NCBI GenBank assembly: GCA_036881905.1
Contig: JBAJNN010000002.1
Coordinates: 62,001-126,000, forward strand
Source of the DNA: JBAJNN01 sp036881905
Lineage (GTDB): Bacteria; Pseudomonadota; Alphaproteobacteria; Rhizobiales; Im1
Reading direction: 5' to 3'
Length of the DNA: 64,000 nucleotides
In this document: one piece after another, positions 35,959 through 44,906 of the stretch
How the letters are laid out: each line of letters starts with the position of its first letter
Numbering within the stretch: position 1 is the first letter of the stretch
The notes under the pieces: model-generated
What the model was told of the DNA's origin: nothing
Databases searched by the model: none
The model's input: the letters and a program-made list of their open reading frames with translations, nothing else
Made by a program: the position numbers and the translations under genes

Positions 35959-36800
35959 CTGGGGTCCGGGCTCATTACAGCCACCATATAATGGCAGCAG
36001 CGAGAGCGACGGCGGCCATAAAGTTTTTGACTTTGCGGTCGAACCATGTTGCAATGTGTCGCCAGTCCTTGAGGCGACAAAACATGTGTTCGATGATGTT
36101 GCGCTGTTTATAAACGGCTTTTTCGTAGTCGTATTGGAGCTTCCGGTTTTTGCGAGGCGGGATCACCACCGATGTTGCGTGTTCTTGCAGCCATTTCCGC
36201 GGTTCCTTGCTGTCATAGCCCTTGTCAGCGACGAGTTCCCCGGCAGGCGGCATGGCTTCGAGACACGGCCGGGCGGGCCTACAATCGTGGACGTTTCCCG
36301 GCCTCAGGAGTAGGACAAGCGGTCTGCCCTTGCCGTCGCAGACGGCATGGAGCTTGGTGTTTCGTCCCCCTTTGGTGCGGCCGATAACATGAGTCAAGGC
36401 TCCCCTTTCCGCCATCGGCGCAACGGTGAACCTTAAGGCAGGTGGGATCGATAAACAGCCGGTCAGGCACGCCATCAGCGCCCCCAAGGCGCTGCCTTCC
36501 TAGAGACCGCGCTCCGCCCATCGCACAAAACGGTTATAGAGCGTTTCCTTTGGGCCCTTAGACCTCACGAGGACAATCGGCCCAACATCCACCATTGTTC
36601 AGTGCGTGAACGATTGCGCTCAACACCGGGCGATCATCCCCAATCCTTGCCCCGGCTATCCGTCGGCGCAAGGGGTTCGATCCGAGCCCATCGCGTGTCC
36701 GAAACCAAAAGAAATCCACCATTCTCACTGCCTTCTCACTGGAGACAGTGAAACACGTGAAACCAGACGTGGGAAGCCTTTTAATGGGGCCGGACCCTAG
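35959..36800. mobile_element. IS5-family insertion sequence, inactivated
   Basis: About 840 bases bounded by imperfect inverted repeats: CTGGGGTCCGGGCTCATTA at the left (35959-35977) and the reverse complement of a CTAGGGTCCGGCCCCATTA-like end at the right (36782-36800), about 16 of 19 matching. The right end sits on a CTAG, a typical target of the IS5/IS427 group, and that TAG is the stop codon of yejA. The single transposase gene inside is broken. The left end interrupts the unit-2 membrane protein frame. Confidence 0.85.
35975..36722 (-). pseudogene. IS5-family transposase, multiply broken
   Basis: The N-terminal part (MVDFFWFRTRDG to NNGGCWADCPREV) ends in a TAA where Tyr is expected. 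The next part (YGPKETLYNRFVRWAERGL) needs a one-base correction and again meets a TAG. The DDE core is then split over two frames: FIDPTCLKVHR in one, and GRTKGGRNTKLHAVCDG, LVADKGYDS and YKQRNIIEHMFCRLKDWRHIAT (last Asp/Glu) in an intact 170-codon frame to the stop at 35975. At least two stops and two frameshifts, so no transposase can be made. Confidence 0.92.
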
Positions 36801-38728
36801 CCCTTGATGGCCCGGGCTTTTTTCTCGTCCCACCACCAGATCGAGGGAAAGCCATCAGAATATTCCGGCAAAGGCTCCAGGTAAGAATAGCGGTTCCAGA
36901 GCGCGATATGGGTGGGCGCCGTGTAGCGCGGCACCACATATTCGTTCCACAGCAAAACCCGATCGAGCGCATGTGTCGCCGCGACTAGCTCCGCGCGGGT
37001 TTTCGCCGCGATAATCCGGTCGATCAATTCATCGACCGCCGGATTCTTTATTCCCAAGATGTTATCCGATCCCGGCCGATCGGCTGCTTGCGACCCCCAA
37101 AAACCACGTTGCTCATTGCCGGGAGAAAGGCTTTGCACCTGTGTAAACGCGATCATATCGAAGTCAAATGTCCGCAACCGTTCGAAATATTGCGCGGAAT
37201 CGACAACACGGAACGAAAATTCGATTCCGAGCCGTGTCAGACTTTTTTTGTAAAAATTGTTGAGAACTTCCATTGCTGGTTGGTAGGAGAGCATTTCCAC
37301 TCTAAACGGCGTGCTACTTGCCATATTGACCAGTGTGTCGTTTTCGATCTCTAAACCCGCCTCGCGCAAAAGCCTGGTCGCCTCACGCAAGTTTCGCCGT
37401 ATCCGAACCGGCGTGCCCGAGACCGGAAGCTCATAGGGCTTGGCGAACAACTCTTTGGGTGCAGGGTTTTTCAGGCTTTTCAAAATCTCCAGCTCCAACC
37501 CTTGCGGAACCCCGTGGCTGGCCAGTTCCGTCTCGCCCCAATAACTCTTTATCCGATGGTAGACGTTGTACATGAGTGTCCTGTTGTCACCCTCAAAATC
37601 ATAGGCCAGGTTAAAGGCGCGGCGCACCCGCCGGTCGGAAAATTTCTCACGACGCAGATTAAACCCCCACCCATACATCTCCCCGGTGGCCTTAAGACTT
37701 TGTGAAAATTCATGCTTGACGACATCCCCTCGTTTCGCGGCGGGAAAATCATAGCCCGTGACCCAGTTCTTTGCCGTCGCATCCCTGAAATAATCAAGCT
37801 CGCCAGCCTTGAACGCCTGAAAAGACACCGTACGGTCGCCGTAGGGGATAAAATGAATCTCATTGAGATTGTGTCGGCCGAGCGAGACCGGCAGGTCACG
37901 CCCCCAGTAATCGGGCACTCTCTCATAAATAATCTTGCGGCCCGCCGTGACCTGTTTGATTCGGTAAGGCCCCGACCCTAAGGGAACCTCCAGGGTGGTT
38001 TTGGCAATATCGCGCTTTTTGCCGTCCGCGTCCGTGCCTTGCCACCAATGACGGGGCAGAATGGGGAATTCACCGACGATCACCCCCAATTCCCGATTAT
38101 TGCCGGTTTGGGCGAAACTGAAGGTGACATCGTGCTCCGCGCTTCTTAGGGCCCTGGTCACATTTCGGTAATAGCTCTTAAGGTATGGAGAGAAGGTTTT
38201 CCAAGTCTCGAACGACCAGACCACATCATCAGGTGTTATCGGGCGACCGTCATGCCACGCGGCTCGCGGCCGCAAACGATAGGTCACCCGCGAGAGATCA
38301 TCGGCAATGCGCACAGCACTGGCCAGCAAACCATATGAAGAATATGGCTCGTCAAGCGAAGAAGTCAGCAATGTGTTATACATCAGGCCCAATAGCGGGG
38401 GCGTGTCACCCCTGAGCGGAACGGGGTTGAGGCTGTCAAAAACATAGGGCATGCTCATGCACACGCGCCCTCCCTTGGGGGCGTCGGGGTTGACGTAGTC
38501 GAAATGTTTAAAATCGCGCCTGTATTTGACATCGCCGAAAAGCGACAGCCCATGAAGCCACCGGCCGGTTTGTAAGGCCCGCGCTTTAGTGGTCAACAAG
38601 CCCCTGACCGGCAGAAACGGCAATGCCGCTCCGGCCCCGATCCCGATCAGCGCCTCACGCCGTCTTAATATCAGCCGCCCCGACGCGCCGCCTGTCGGCC
38701 CCATAGTGACAGGGTGTTGCCCCTTCAT
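36797..38728 (-). CDS. yejA: Peptide-type ABC importer periplasmic binding protein (YejA-like)
   Basis: 643 residues, SBP_bac_5 family. A Tat-like signal (RRREALIGIGAGAALPFLP) precedes HGLSLFGDVKYRRDFKHFDYVNPDAPKGG, a hallmark of YejA. ATG at 38728 has AGGAGG nine bases upstream; a TTG farther up is rejected. The protein would bind oligopeptides (microcin-C-type) for a Yej importer, yet no yejB or yejE is nearby, and the fused ATPase is 20 kb away. The last residues end at a TAG that lies at the end of the IS5 element, so the original C-terminus may have been altered slightly. Confidence 0.9.
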   Translation of the reverse strand: MKGQHPVTMGPTGGASGRLILRRREALIGIGAGAALPFLPVRGLLTTKARALQTGRWLHGLSLFGDVKYRRDFKHFDYVNPDAPKGGRVCMSMPYVFDSLNPVPLRGDTPPLLGLMYNTLLTSSLDEPYSSYGLLASAVRIADDLSRVTYRLRPRAAWHDGRPITPDDVVWSFETWKTFSPYLKSYYRNVTRALRSAEHDVTFSFAQTGNNRELGVIVGEFPILPRHWWQGTDADGKKRDIAKTTLEVPLGSGPYRIKQVTAGRKIIYERVPDYWGRDLPVSLGRHNLNEIHFIPYGDRTVSFQAFKAGELDYFRDATAKNWVTGYDFPAAKRGDVVKHEFSQSLKATGEMYGWGFNLRREKFSDRRVRRAFNLAYDFEGDNRTLMYNVYHRIKSYWGETELASHGVPQGLELEILKSLKNPAPKELFAKPYELPVSGTPVRIRRNLREATRLLREAGLEIENDTLVNMASSTPFRVEMLSYQPAMEVLNNFYKKSLTRLGIEFSFRVVDSAQYFERLRTFDFDMIAFTQVQSLSPGNEQRGFWGSQAADRPGSDNILGIKNPAVDELIDRIIAAKTRAELVAATHALDRVLLWNEYVVPRYTAPTHIALWNRYSYLEPLPEYSDGFPSIWWWDEKKARAIKG

Positions 38729-38834
38729 ATCTCGCGACCTCCTCACTTTTGCCAAGATTGCGAATTCATTATGGTGGAATTTTCATTCCCCACCATTGGC
38801 AAAGTTTAGACCATGATCCGATTCGGGTCAAGCG

Positions 38835-39416
38835 CTATTTATCGCCAGCAACGGGCTGATTGTTCTCCGACGCCTGCGGCAGGGGAAGCGGATTGTCGGA
38901 CAAAGTCTGCAAATAGGCGAGAAGATTGGCCCGGCGCTCATCATTGCGCAAACCGGCGAAACTCATCTTGGTGCGGGAAACGTATTTTTGTGGGTTGGTA
39001 ATAAACTGATTAAGAGCGGCGAAGGACCAACTGCCGATTTTCTCAGCTTTTTTCCTCATTGCCGCGGAATAGGAAAAGCCCTCATGGGTGGCAACCTTGC
39101 GGCCAACCACGCCATAGAGATTGGGGCCGATGCGGTTGGGCCCGCCCTTGTCAAAAGAGTGGCATGTGGTGCACACCCGAGCCTGTTTTCGCCCCTTCGT
39201 CGCATCGGCTTTAGCCAAAAGGACAAAGAAAGGAATTTTTTCCTTATGCCCGCTCGCTCCAGCCGTTTGCTCCTGCTTGACCGCAACGGCGTAGCCGGGC
39301 TTCGACGGCGTCGAAGGGGTGTAGATAATATCGGCGACAATGCCCAGAACCATTACGAGAAGCAGGGAGGAAAGGATCGCCCCGGCAATCTTGTTGAATT
39401 CGAACATATCCATCAT
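38835..39416 (-). CDS. Membrane-anchored c-type cytochrome (CycM-like)
   Basis: 193 residues. An uncleaved N-terminal helix (about residues 10-32) anchors the protein. The heme site is CTTCH, and the axial Met is in KMSFAGL near the C-terminus; GPNLYGVVGRKVA is conserved in the cytochrome c2/CycM class. It shuttles electrons between the bc1 complex and oxidases on the periplasmic face. Start may be 39416 or 39413; no strong ribosome site is seen. It diverges from kdsB. Confidence 0.92.
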   Translation of the reverse strand: MMDMFEFNKIAGAILSSLLLVMVLGIVADIIYTPSTPSKPGYAVAVKQEQTAGASGHKEKIPFFVLLAKADATKGRKQARVCTTCHSFDKGGPNRIGPNLYGVVGRKVATHEGFSYSAAMRKKAEKIGSWSFAALNQFITNPQKYVSRTKMSFAGLRNDERRANLLAYLQTLSDNPLPLPQASENNQPVAGDK

Positions 39417-39582
39417 GGTCGGTCAATTCCGTTTTCCACCGGCGCCCCGAGACTGACGGCCCGGAGCGACAAGCGGGACCATCAATGCGAAGCCAATGTG
39501 GCAAAATCCAGGGATTTATGCAATACTTCGCAAAGTGTCTCACCCTCGCTTTGCCAGTGAAAATCGCCAATCATTTTAGCTC

Positions 39583-40380
39583 ATGATTGCCGACGCCGCA
39601 AACATCTTACCATCGGATAAGATCCTGGCCATCATTCCGGCCCGCATGGCCTCTTCGCGTCTGCCTGGCAAGCCTCTCGTCGCTATTGGCGGCGAAGCGA
39701 TGATCGTGCATGTCTGGCGGCGCGCCGTGCAAGCCGTTATCGGCCGCGTTATCGTAGCCGCCGCTGAAGCGGAGATTGCCGGGAAAGTCCGCGCCGCCGG
39801 CGGTGAGGCCGTATTGACGCCGCCTGACCTCGAAAGCGGCTCGGACCGGGTTCACGCCGCGCTTGAGACCATCGACAAATGGCGTCATTGCCGCCTTGTC
39901 ATCAATATTCAGGACGACCTGCTGACGATCGACCCCGATACCATCAGAAGCTGTGTCGCGATCCTTAACGATCATGCGATCGATATGGCCATCGCGGCGG
40001 CGCCGATAGTGGATCAAGGCGACATTGACGATCCCAATGTGGTCAAGATCGCCGGTGAATTCTACGGATCGAGCGTTATTTTGCACGCGAGAGATTTCCG
40101 CCGCAAGCCCGATCCCCGAGACGGCAAAGATGTCGGGCGATATTTTCATCATATCGGTCTTTACGCCTGGCGTCGCGAGACGCTGGAGCGATTCGTCGCC
40201 CTGCCGGTCTCAGCGCGCGAGTCCCGCTACAGGCTCGAACAATTAAGAGCGCCCGATTCCGGCATGAGAATCGCCGCCGGCCTTGTTGATAAGATTCCGC
40301 TTGGCGTCGATACGCCCGATGATCTTAAACGCGCCAGACAGCTTCTGGCCGGTCGCAACGGCGTCTTTAGCCCCGCGTGA
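39583..40380 (+). CDS. kdsB: 3-deoxy-manno-octulosonate cytidylyltransferase, divergent
   Basis: 265 residues. The N-terminal nucleotide site is normal: AIIPARMASSRLPGKPLVAIGG, MIVHVWRRA. The C-terminal part is also typical: HHIGLYAWRRETLERFV, LEQLR, KIPLGVDTPDDL. Two conserved spots differ. The QGDxP motif that coordinates the metal and CTP reads QDDLL, and the region where YFTRA is usual reads LHARD. KdsB activates Kdo for lipid A-core assembly and is normally essential. The protein may be weakened, altered in substrate, or inactive. Confidence 0.85.
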   Translation: MIADAANILPSDKILAIIPARMASSRLPGKPLVAIGGEAMIVHVWRRAVQAVIGRVIVAAAEAEIAGKVRAAGGEAVLTPPDLESGSDRVHAALETIDKWRHCRLVINIQDDLLTIDPDTIRSCVAILNDHAIDMAIAAAPIVDQGDIDDPNVVKIAGEFYGSSVILHARDFRRKPDPRDGKDVGRYFHHIGLYAWRRETLERFVALPVSARESRYRLEQLRAPDSGMRIAAGLVDKIPLGVDTPDDLKRARQLLAGRNGVFSPA

Positions 40381-40584
40381 CGGTGGCCACCGAAACATGG
40401 GGGCTTTCTTAAAGCCAATCCACCTGTCGCCGGGCATGTCCCATAAAAGCCCGCAAACGGCACGCGCCTTCATCGATTGGGGAAAAAGGCCGCGTGCCGG
40501 GTATTGTGCCTTTTTAAACAAGGGAATATACGGGGGCCATGCTTGGCGAAAGCGACCCGGGTTCAAGAGCTTTGGGGATGTTTG

Positions 40585-41004
40585 ATGGTTGTGCGAATCA
40601 CAGATGGTTACAGGCCGCGTGACGACGAGCCCTTCATGAACGAGAGGCAGCATCGTTATTTTCGCGAAAAACTCCTAGCGTGGAAAGATGAAATCATACG
40701 CGAAAGTCGCGAGACCCTCGAGCATTTGCAAAATGAGACGGTCGATTCGCCTGATTTTGCCGATCGCGCCGCCACCGAATCGGATCGCGCCCTGGAGCTG
40801 AAAATTCGGGATCGTCAGCGCAAGCTGATCGCTAAGATCGATGCAGCTCTGGAGCGGATCGAGAACGGCACTTACGGCTATTGCGAGCAGACCGGTGAGC
40901 CGATCAGCTTAAAACGGCTTGAAGCCCGCCCCATCGTGACGCTCTCGGTCGAAGCCCAAGAACGTCATGAGTGCTTCGAGCGGGTCCACAGGGATGGCGA
41001 CTAA
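40585..41004 (+). CDS. dksA: RNA polymerase-binding transcription factor DksA
   Basis: 139 residues. Coiled-coil segment (NERQHRYFREKLLAWKDEIIRESRETLEHL) with the tip Asp residues in DSPDFADRAATESDRA, then the finger region TYGYCEQTGEPISLKRLEARPI. Only one of the four finger cysteines remains, as is usual for alphaproteobacterial DksA. ATG at 40585 with GGGGA seven bases upstream is chosen; the longer frame upstream is unlikely. It acts with ppGpp in the RNA polymerase channel. Next to cckA. Confidence 0.94.
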   Translation: MVVRITDGYRPRDDEPFMNERQHRYFREKLLAWKDEIIRESRETLEHLQNETVDSPDFADRAATESDRALELKIRDRQRKLIAKIDAALERIENGTYGYCEQTGEPISLKRLEARPIVTLSVEAQERHECFERVHRDGD

Positions 41005-41154
41005 AAGCCGGTCTCCGCGCGGCGCTGTCGGCCAATGAATCGATGAGGCCATGGATACAGCCCTGTCTTTCGACATATTGGCGACGGAGAGGGTGATGAC
41101 GGGTGCCCAAGGCGCACCGACATCGCACCACATCCTGCCTAATGGATTCTCCCG

Positions 41155-43527
41155 ATGACCACGGCGCTGCCCATCTTCGTTATCGTGGCCGTGATTGCCG
41201 CCATGGCCGCCGCGATATGGCTCGGCCGCAAGGGGCAACGAGCGTATTTTAGGCGAAATCCGCTCGAATCCCTGCCCGAGGCTTGCGCTATTTGCGATCC
41301 ACGCGGCCGCGTCATGTCCTGCAACCGCCGCTATCGGGAACTCGTCGCCATGGCCGGGTTGCCGCGGCTTGTCGGCGTCGAGAGCCTTTATGCGGGATAT
41401 GGCGATATTACCCCGTGCGTCTACCGGCTGACGCTGGCCGCGCGACAGGCCATCGCCGCGGAGGAAGTGATCTCTCTGCCGCCCGGCAGCCCGGCCGCCG
41501 GCGCCGAGCGCGACCGCGAGAAGTGGCTGCGCATTTCGGTCAGCCCCGTAAAACAGGCGCGCAAAGGCGAGCCGGCGGTGGTCTTATGGCGTATTGCGCA
41601 AATCGGCGGGGATAAGGCCGTCCGGCAGGCCCGCGATCGTCTCCATCCGCTCGCCGGACTCATCGACCACGCTCCATTCGGTTTTTTCTGCGCCGATGAA
41701 GACGGTAATATCGACCATATCAACGCCACCCTCGCCGAATGGCTGGGAATCGATCGCGCGGAAGTCGGCAAAAGCGCAATCGCGGTGAAGGATATTCTCA
41801 ACGACGCTCCGGAACGAATCATGGGCGACGACGCAACCAACGGCGCAGCCGAAGCGATTTGGACCGCCGATTTTGAGCTGAAGACGCGTGACGGGGGCAA
41901 ATATCCGGTTCACGCCATTTATCGGCTGGATCATGGCGAGGGTGAACGGCGCGGACTGTCATGCCTTCTGGTGGCGCGCGAGGCAGCACGAACCGGCGGA
42001 AAAGCAAGCGATGAAACCGTCCAATCCGGCTTGTCCCGCCTTGTCGGCGACACGGCCATCGGCATTGCGGAGGTCGATGAAACCGGCCGGATCGGCCGCG
42101 CCAATGCCGCATTCGCCAGATTGCTGGGCAAGTCGGCGATGCAAAATGCCTTGCTTGGCAACCTCGTTGACGCGCGACAACGCCTTGATGTCGAACGCGC
42201 CCTTGAGAAGACGCGGGATGGTCAGATCGTTCCTGCGGTCGATGCCAGTTTGGCGGGGGATGAAAACCGCACCGCGCAGCTTTTTTTCAGCCCCGAAGAA
42301 AACCTGTCCAGCGTGTCAGGCCGCTTTATCGTTCATGCCGTCGAGACCACCGCGCAGCGTTCGCTTGAAATACAATTCGCCCAGAGCCAGAAGATGCAGG
42401 CCGTGGGCCAGCTTGCCGGCGGCATGGCCCATGATTTCAACAATATCCTGACGGCAATTATCGGATTTTCTGATCTTCTGCTCACCCGACACAAGCCTGC
42501 CGATCCCTCTTTCAGGGATATGATGAACATCAAACAGAGTGCCAACCGCGCGGCCAATCTCGTGCGCCAGCTTCTGGCCTTCTCGCGTCGGCAGACACTA
42601 CTCCCCGAGATTTTGTCGCTGAGCGATGTCTTGTCCGATCTTGGCCACCTCTTGGGACGACTGATCGGAGAAAAAATAGAATTGCGAATCACGTATCAAC
42701 GCGATCTCTGGCCGGTGAAAGCCGATGTCAACCAATTCGAACAGGTGATCGTCAACCTTGTGGTCAATGCCCGCGACGCCATGCCGGGGGGGGGAAGGCT
42801 GACGATCCGCACGGCCAATGTCACTATAGGCGACGGCGAGGGCCATAAATCCGCTATCGCCCCCCCTGGAGACTATGTGCTCTGTGAGATTGCCGACAGC
42901 GGAACCGGCATGCCGCAGGACGTCGTGGACAAGATGTACGAACCGTTTTTCTCCACCAAAGATGTCGGCAAGGGTACCGGACTCGGCCTCTCCACGGTCT
43001 ATGGCATTATCAGACAGACTGGCGGGCTGATTTTCTGCGACAGTAAAATCGGCAAAGGCACGACCTTCCGCATTTATCTCCCGCGCTATCGCCCCGAGAT
43101 GACAGAACCCGTGCGTGCGCGGGAAGACAGGCGTGAGACCGAGCCCACGGATTTGACCGGCAAGGGCACCATATTGCTTGTCGAGGATGAGGAGGCAGTG
43201 CGGATGTTCGCTGTTCGCGCCCTGTCGCAGCGTGGCTATACGGTGCTGGGGGCCGAATGCGGAACCGCAGCGCTCAAACGCATCGATGAGCATGACGGCC
43301 CGATCGATCTCGTGATTTCCGATGTGATCATGCCGGAAATGGACGGTCCGGCGCTTTTACGGGCCTTGCGGCAAAAGGATGTCGCGGCCAAAATGATCTT
43401 TATTTCCGGCTATGCCGAAGAGGCGTTCAGCAAGGATCTGTCCGACAGTGACCCATTCGGCTTCCTGCCCAAGCCGTTCACGCTGAAACAGCTCGCCGCC
43501 GCCGTGAAGCAGGCCCTGGGACGCTGA
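41155..43527 (+). CDS. cckA: Hybrid histidine kinase CckA
   Basis: 790 residues. One N-terminal membrane helix (5-23), three degenerate PAS-type regions (about 40-390), then the HisKA box MAHDFNNILTAIIGFSDLLL with phospho-acceptor His426. HATPase motifs are NLVVNARDAMPGGG (N box), DSGTGM (G1) and GKGTGLGLSTVYG (G2). The C-terminal receiver has LLVEDEEAVR, Asp723 in ISDVIMPEMDG and the KPF lysine. CckA phosphorylates ChpT and through it CtrA and CpdR, the alphaproteobacterial cell-cycle relay. Only one clear membrane helix instead of two may reflect start choice. Confidence 0.95.
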   Translation: MTTALPIFVIVAVIAAMAAAIWLGRKGQRAYFRRNPLESLPEACAICDPRGRVMSCNRRYRELVAMAGLPRLVGVESLYAGYGDITPCVYRLTLAARQAIAAEEVISLPPGSPAAGAERDREKWLRISVSPVKQARKGEPAVVLWRIAQIGGDKAVRQARDRLHPLAGLIDHAPFGFFCADEDGNIDHINATLAEWLGIDRAEVGKSAIAVKDILNDAPERIMGDDATNGAAEAIWTADFELKTRDGGKYPVHAIYRLDHGEGERRGLSCLLVAREAARTGGKASDETVQSGLSRLVGDTAIGIAEVDETGRIGRANAAFARLLGKSAMQNALLGNLVDARQRLDVERALEKTRDGQIVPAVDASLAGDENRTAQLFFSPEENLSSVSGRFIVHAVETTAQRSLEIQFAQSQKMQAVGQLAGGMAHDFNNILTAIIGFSDLLLTRHKPADPSFRDMMNIKQSANRAANLVRQLLAFSRRQTLLPEILSLSDVLSDLGHLLGRLIGEKIELRITYQRDLWPVKADVNQFEQVIVNLVVNARDAMPGGGRLTIRTANVTIGDGEGHKSAIAPPGDYVLCEIADSGTGMPQDVVDKMYEPFFSTKDVGKGTGLGLSTVYGIIRQTGGLIFCDSKIGKGTTFRIYLPRYRPEMTEPVRAREDRRETEPTDLTGKGTILLVEDEEAVRMFAVRALSQRGYTVLGAECGTAALKRIDEHDGPIDLVISDVIMPEMDGPALLRALRQKDVAAKMIFISGYAEEAFSKDLSDSDPFGFLPKPFTLKQLAAAVKQALGR

Positions 43528-43667
43528 AATCGCTGGCGGTGTCGGGAGATGAAAGGCTCAAGCTGCGCGCCTGCGTCGGCGATGGAAGCGCTCTTTGTCA
43601 GACACTGGACCATGACACTTAAAGCTTTGTTACCCTGGGGCAGGGATGAGGGGAAGGAGGGAAGTGA

Positions 43668-44858
43668 ATGAGGGATGCGACACAGTCCATCATGATCATA
43701 TCGGCGGCGCGCACGCCGGTGGGCAGGTTCGGCGGCGCCTTGGCAACGCTGCCGGGCCACGAACTCGGCGCGGCGGCCATCGAGGCGGCGACACAACGCG
43801 CAACAATACCCTGCGCTGAAATCGACGAAGTCATTATGGGGCAGGTTCTGAGCGCCGGTCAGGGGCAAAACCCGGCGCGACAGGCGGCGCTCGCCGCCGG
43901 TATTCGTGAAACCAGCCCGGCCTGGCTGGTCAATCAGGTCTGTGGCTCGGGCCTGCGGGCGCTGGTGCTTGGCATGCAACAAATCGCCAATGGCGACGCG
44001 AGGATCGTGGTCGCCGGCGGGCAGGAAAGCATGTCTTCGGCGCCGCATTGCGCCAATCTGCGCAACGGGCGGAAGATGGGCGACATGCCAATGATCGATA
44101 CCATGATCAGGGATGGGCTGTGGTGCGCCTTCAACGGTTACCATATGGGCAAGACCGCGGAAAATGTGGCCGATCGCTGGCAGATCACCCGGAAGATGCA
44201 GGATGCCTTCGCCGGTTCCTCCCAGAACAAGGCCGAAGCCGCTCAGAAATCCGGGCGTTTTGGGGAAGAAATCGTTCCGGTCACAGTCAGGCAGCGCAAT
44301 GAGGACCGTACCGTCGAGCATGACGAATATATACGCCATGGCGTGACCTTGGAGAGCCTGCGGGAGCTTCGCCCCGCTTTTGCCAAAGACGGTACGGTGA
44401 CCGCGGGGAATGCGTCGGGGATCAATGACGGCGCTGCGGCCTGTGTGCTGATGTCCGCCGCGGAGGCTGAAAAACGTGGGGTCTCGCCTCTGGCCCGCAT
44501 CGTGTCCTGGGCCAGCGCGGGCGTCGATCCCGCAATCATGGGAAGCGGACCGATTCCGGCCTCGCGGGCGGCTCTGGATAGGGCCGGATGGGACGTCGAT
44601 GAACTTGATCTTGTGGAGGCCAACGAGGCTTTCGCCGCGCAGGCTTTAGCGGTCAACGCCGATATGGGCTGGGATCCGGCCATCGTCAACGTCAATGGTG
44701 GCGCGATCGCCATCGGCCACCCGATCGGGGCCTCCGGCTGCCGCATCATGACCACTCTGCTTTACGAGATGAAACGGCGCGAGGCGAAGAAGGGGCTTGC
44801 GACCTTATGTATCGGCGGCGGCATGGGGATCGCCATGTGCGTCGCCCGCGATTTCTGA
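43668..44858 (+). CDS. phaA: Acetyl-CoA C-acetyltransferase (beta-ketothiolase)
   Basis: 396 residues, thiolase fold. Nucleophile Cys92 in NQVCGSGLRAL, NGGAIAIGHPIGASG (His) and the second active Cys in GGGMGIAMCVARDF. It condenses two acetyl-CoA to acetoacetyl-CoA, the first step of polyhydroxybutyrate synthesis. A GGAAGGAGGG site precedes the ATG. The partner reductase that follows is broken, so the product may now go to other uses. Confidence 0.95.
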   Translation: MRDATQSIMIISAARTPVGRFGGALATLPGHELGAAAIEAATQRATIPCAEIDEVIMGQVLSAGQGQNPARQAALAAGIRETSPAWLVNQVCGSGLRALVLGMQQIANGDARIVVAGGQESMSSAPHCANLRNGRKMGDMPMIDTMIRDGLWCAFNGYHMGKTAENVADRWQITRKMQDAFAGSSQNKAEAAQKSGRFGEEIVPVTVRQRNEDRTVEHDEYIRHGVTLESLRELRPAFAKDGTVTAGNASGINDGAAACVLMSAAEAEKRGVSPLARIVSWASAGVDPAIMGSGPIPASRAALDRAGWDVDELDLVEANEAFAAQALAVNADMGWDPAIVNVNGGAIAIGHPIGASGCRIMTTLLYEMKRREAKKGLATLCIGGGMGIAMCVARDF

Positions 44859-44906
44859 CTGGTGAAGAGAGAGCCTCGACAAAGCCCAAGCAAGAGAGGA
44901 ACGAAC

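Noticed and set aside
42598..43293. 231-codon minus-strand frame opposite cckA
   Set aside because: Antisense shadow of the HATPase and receiver coding region.
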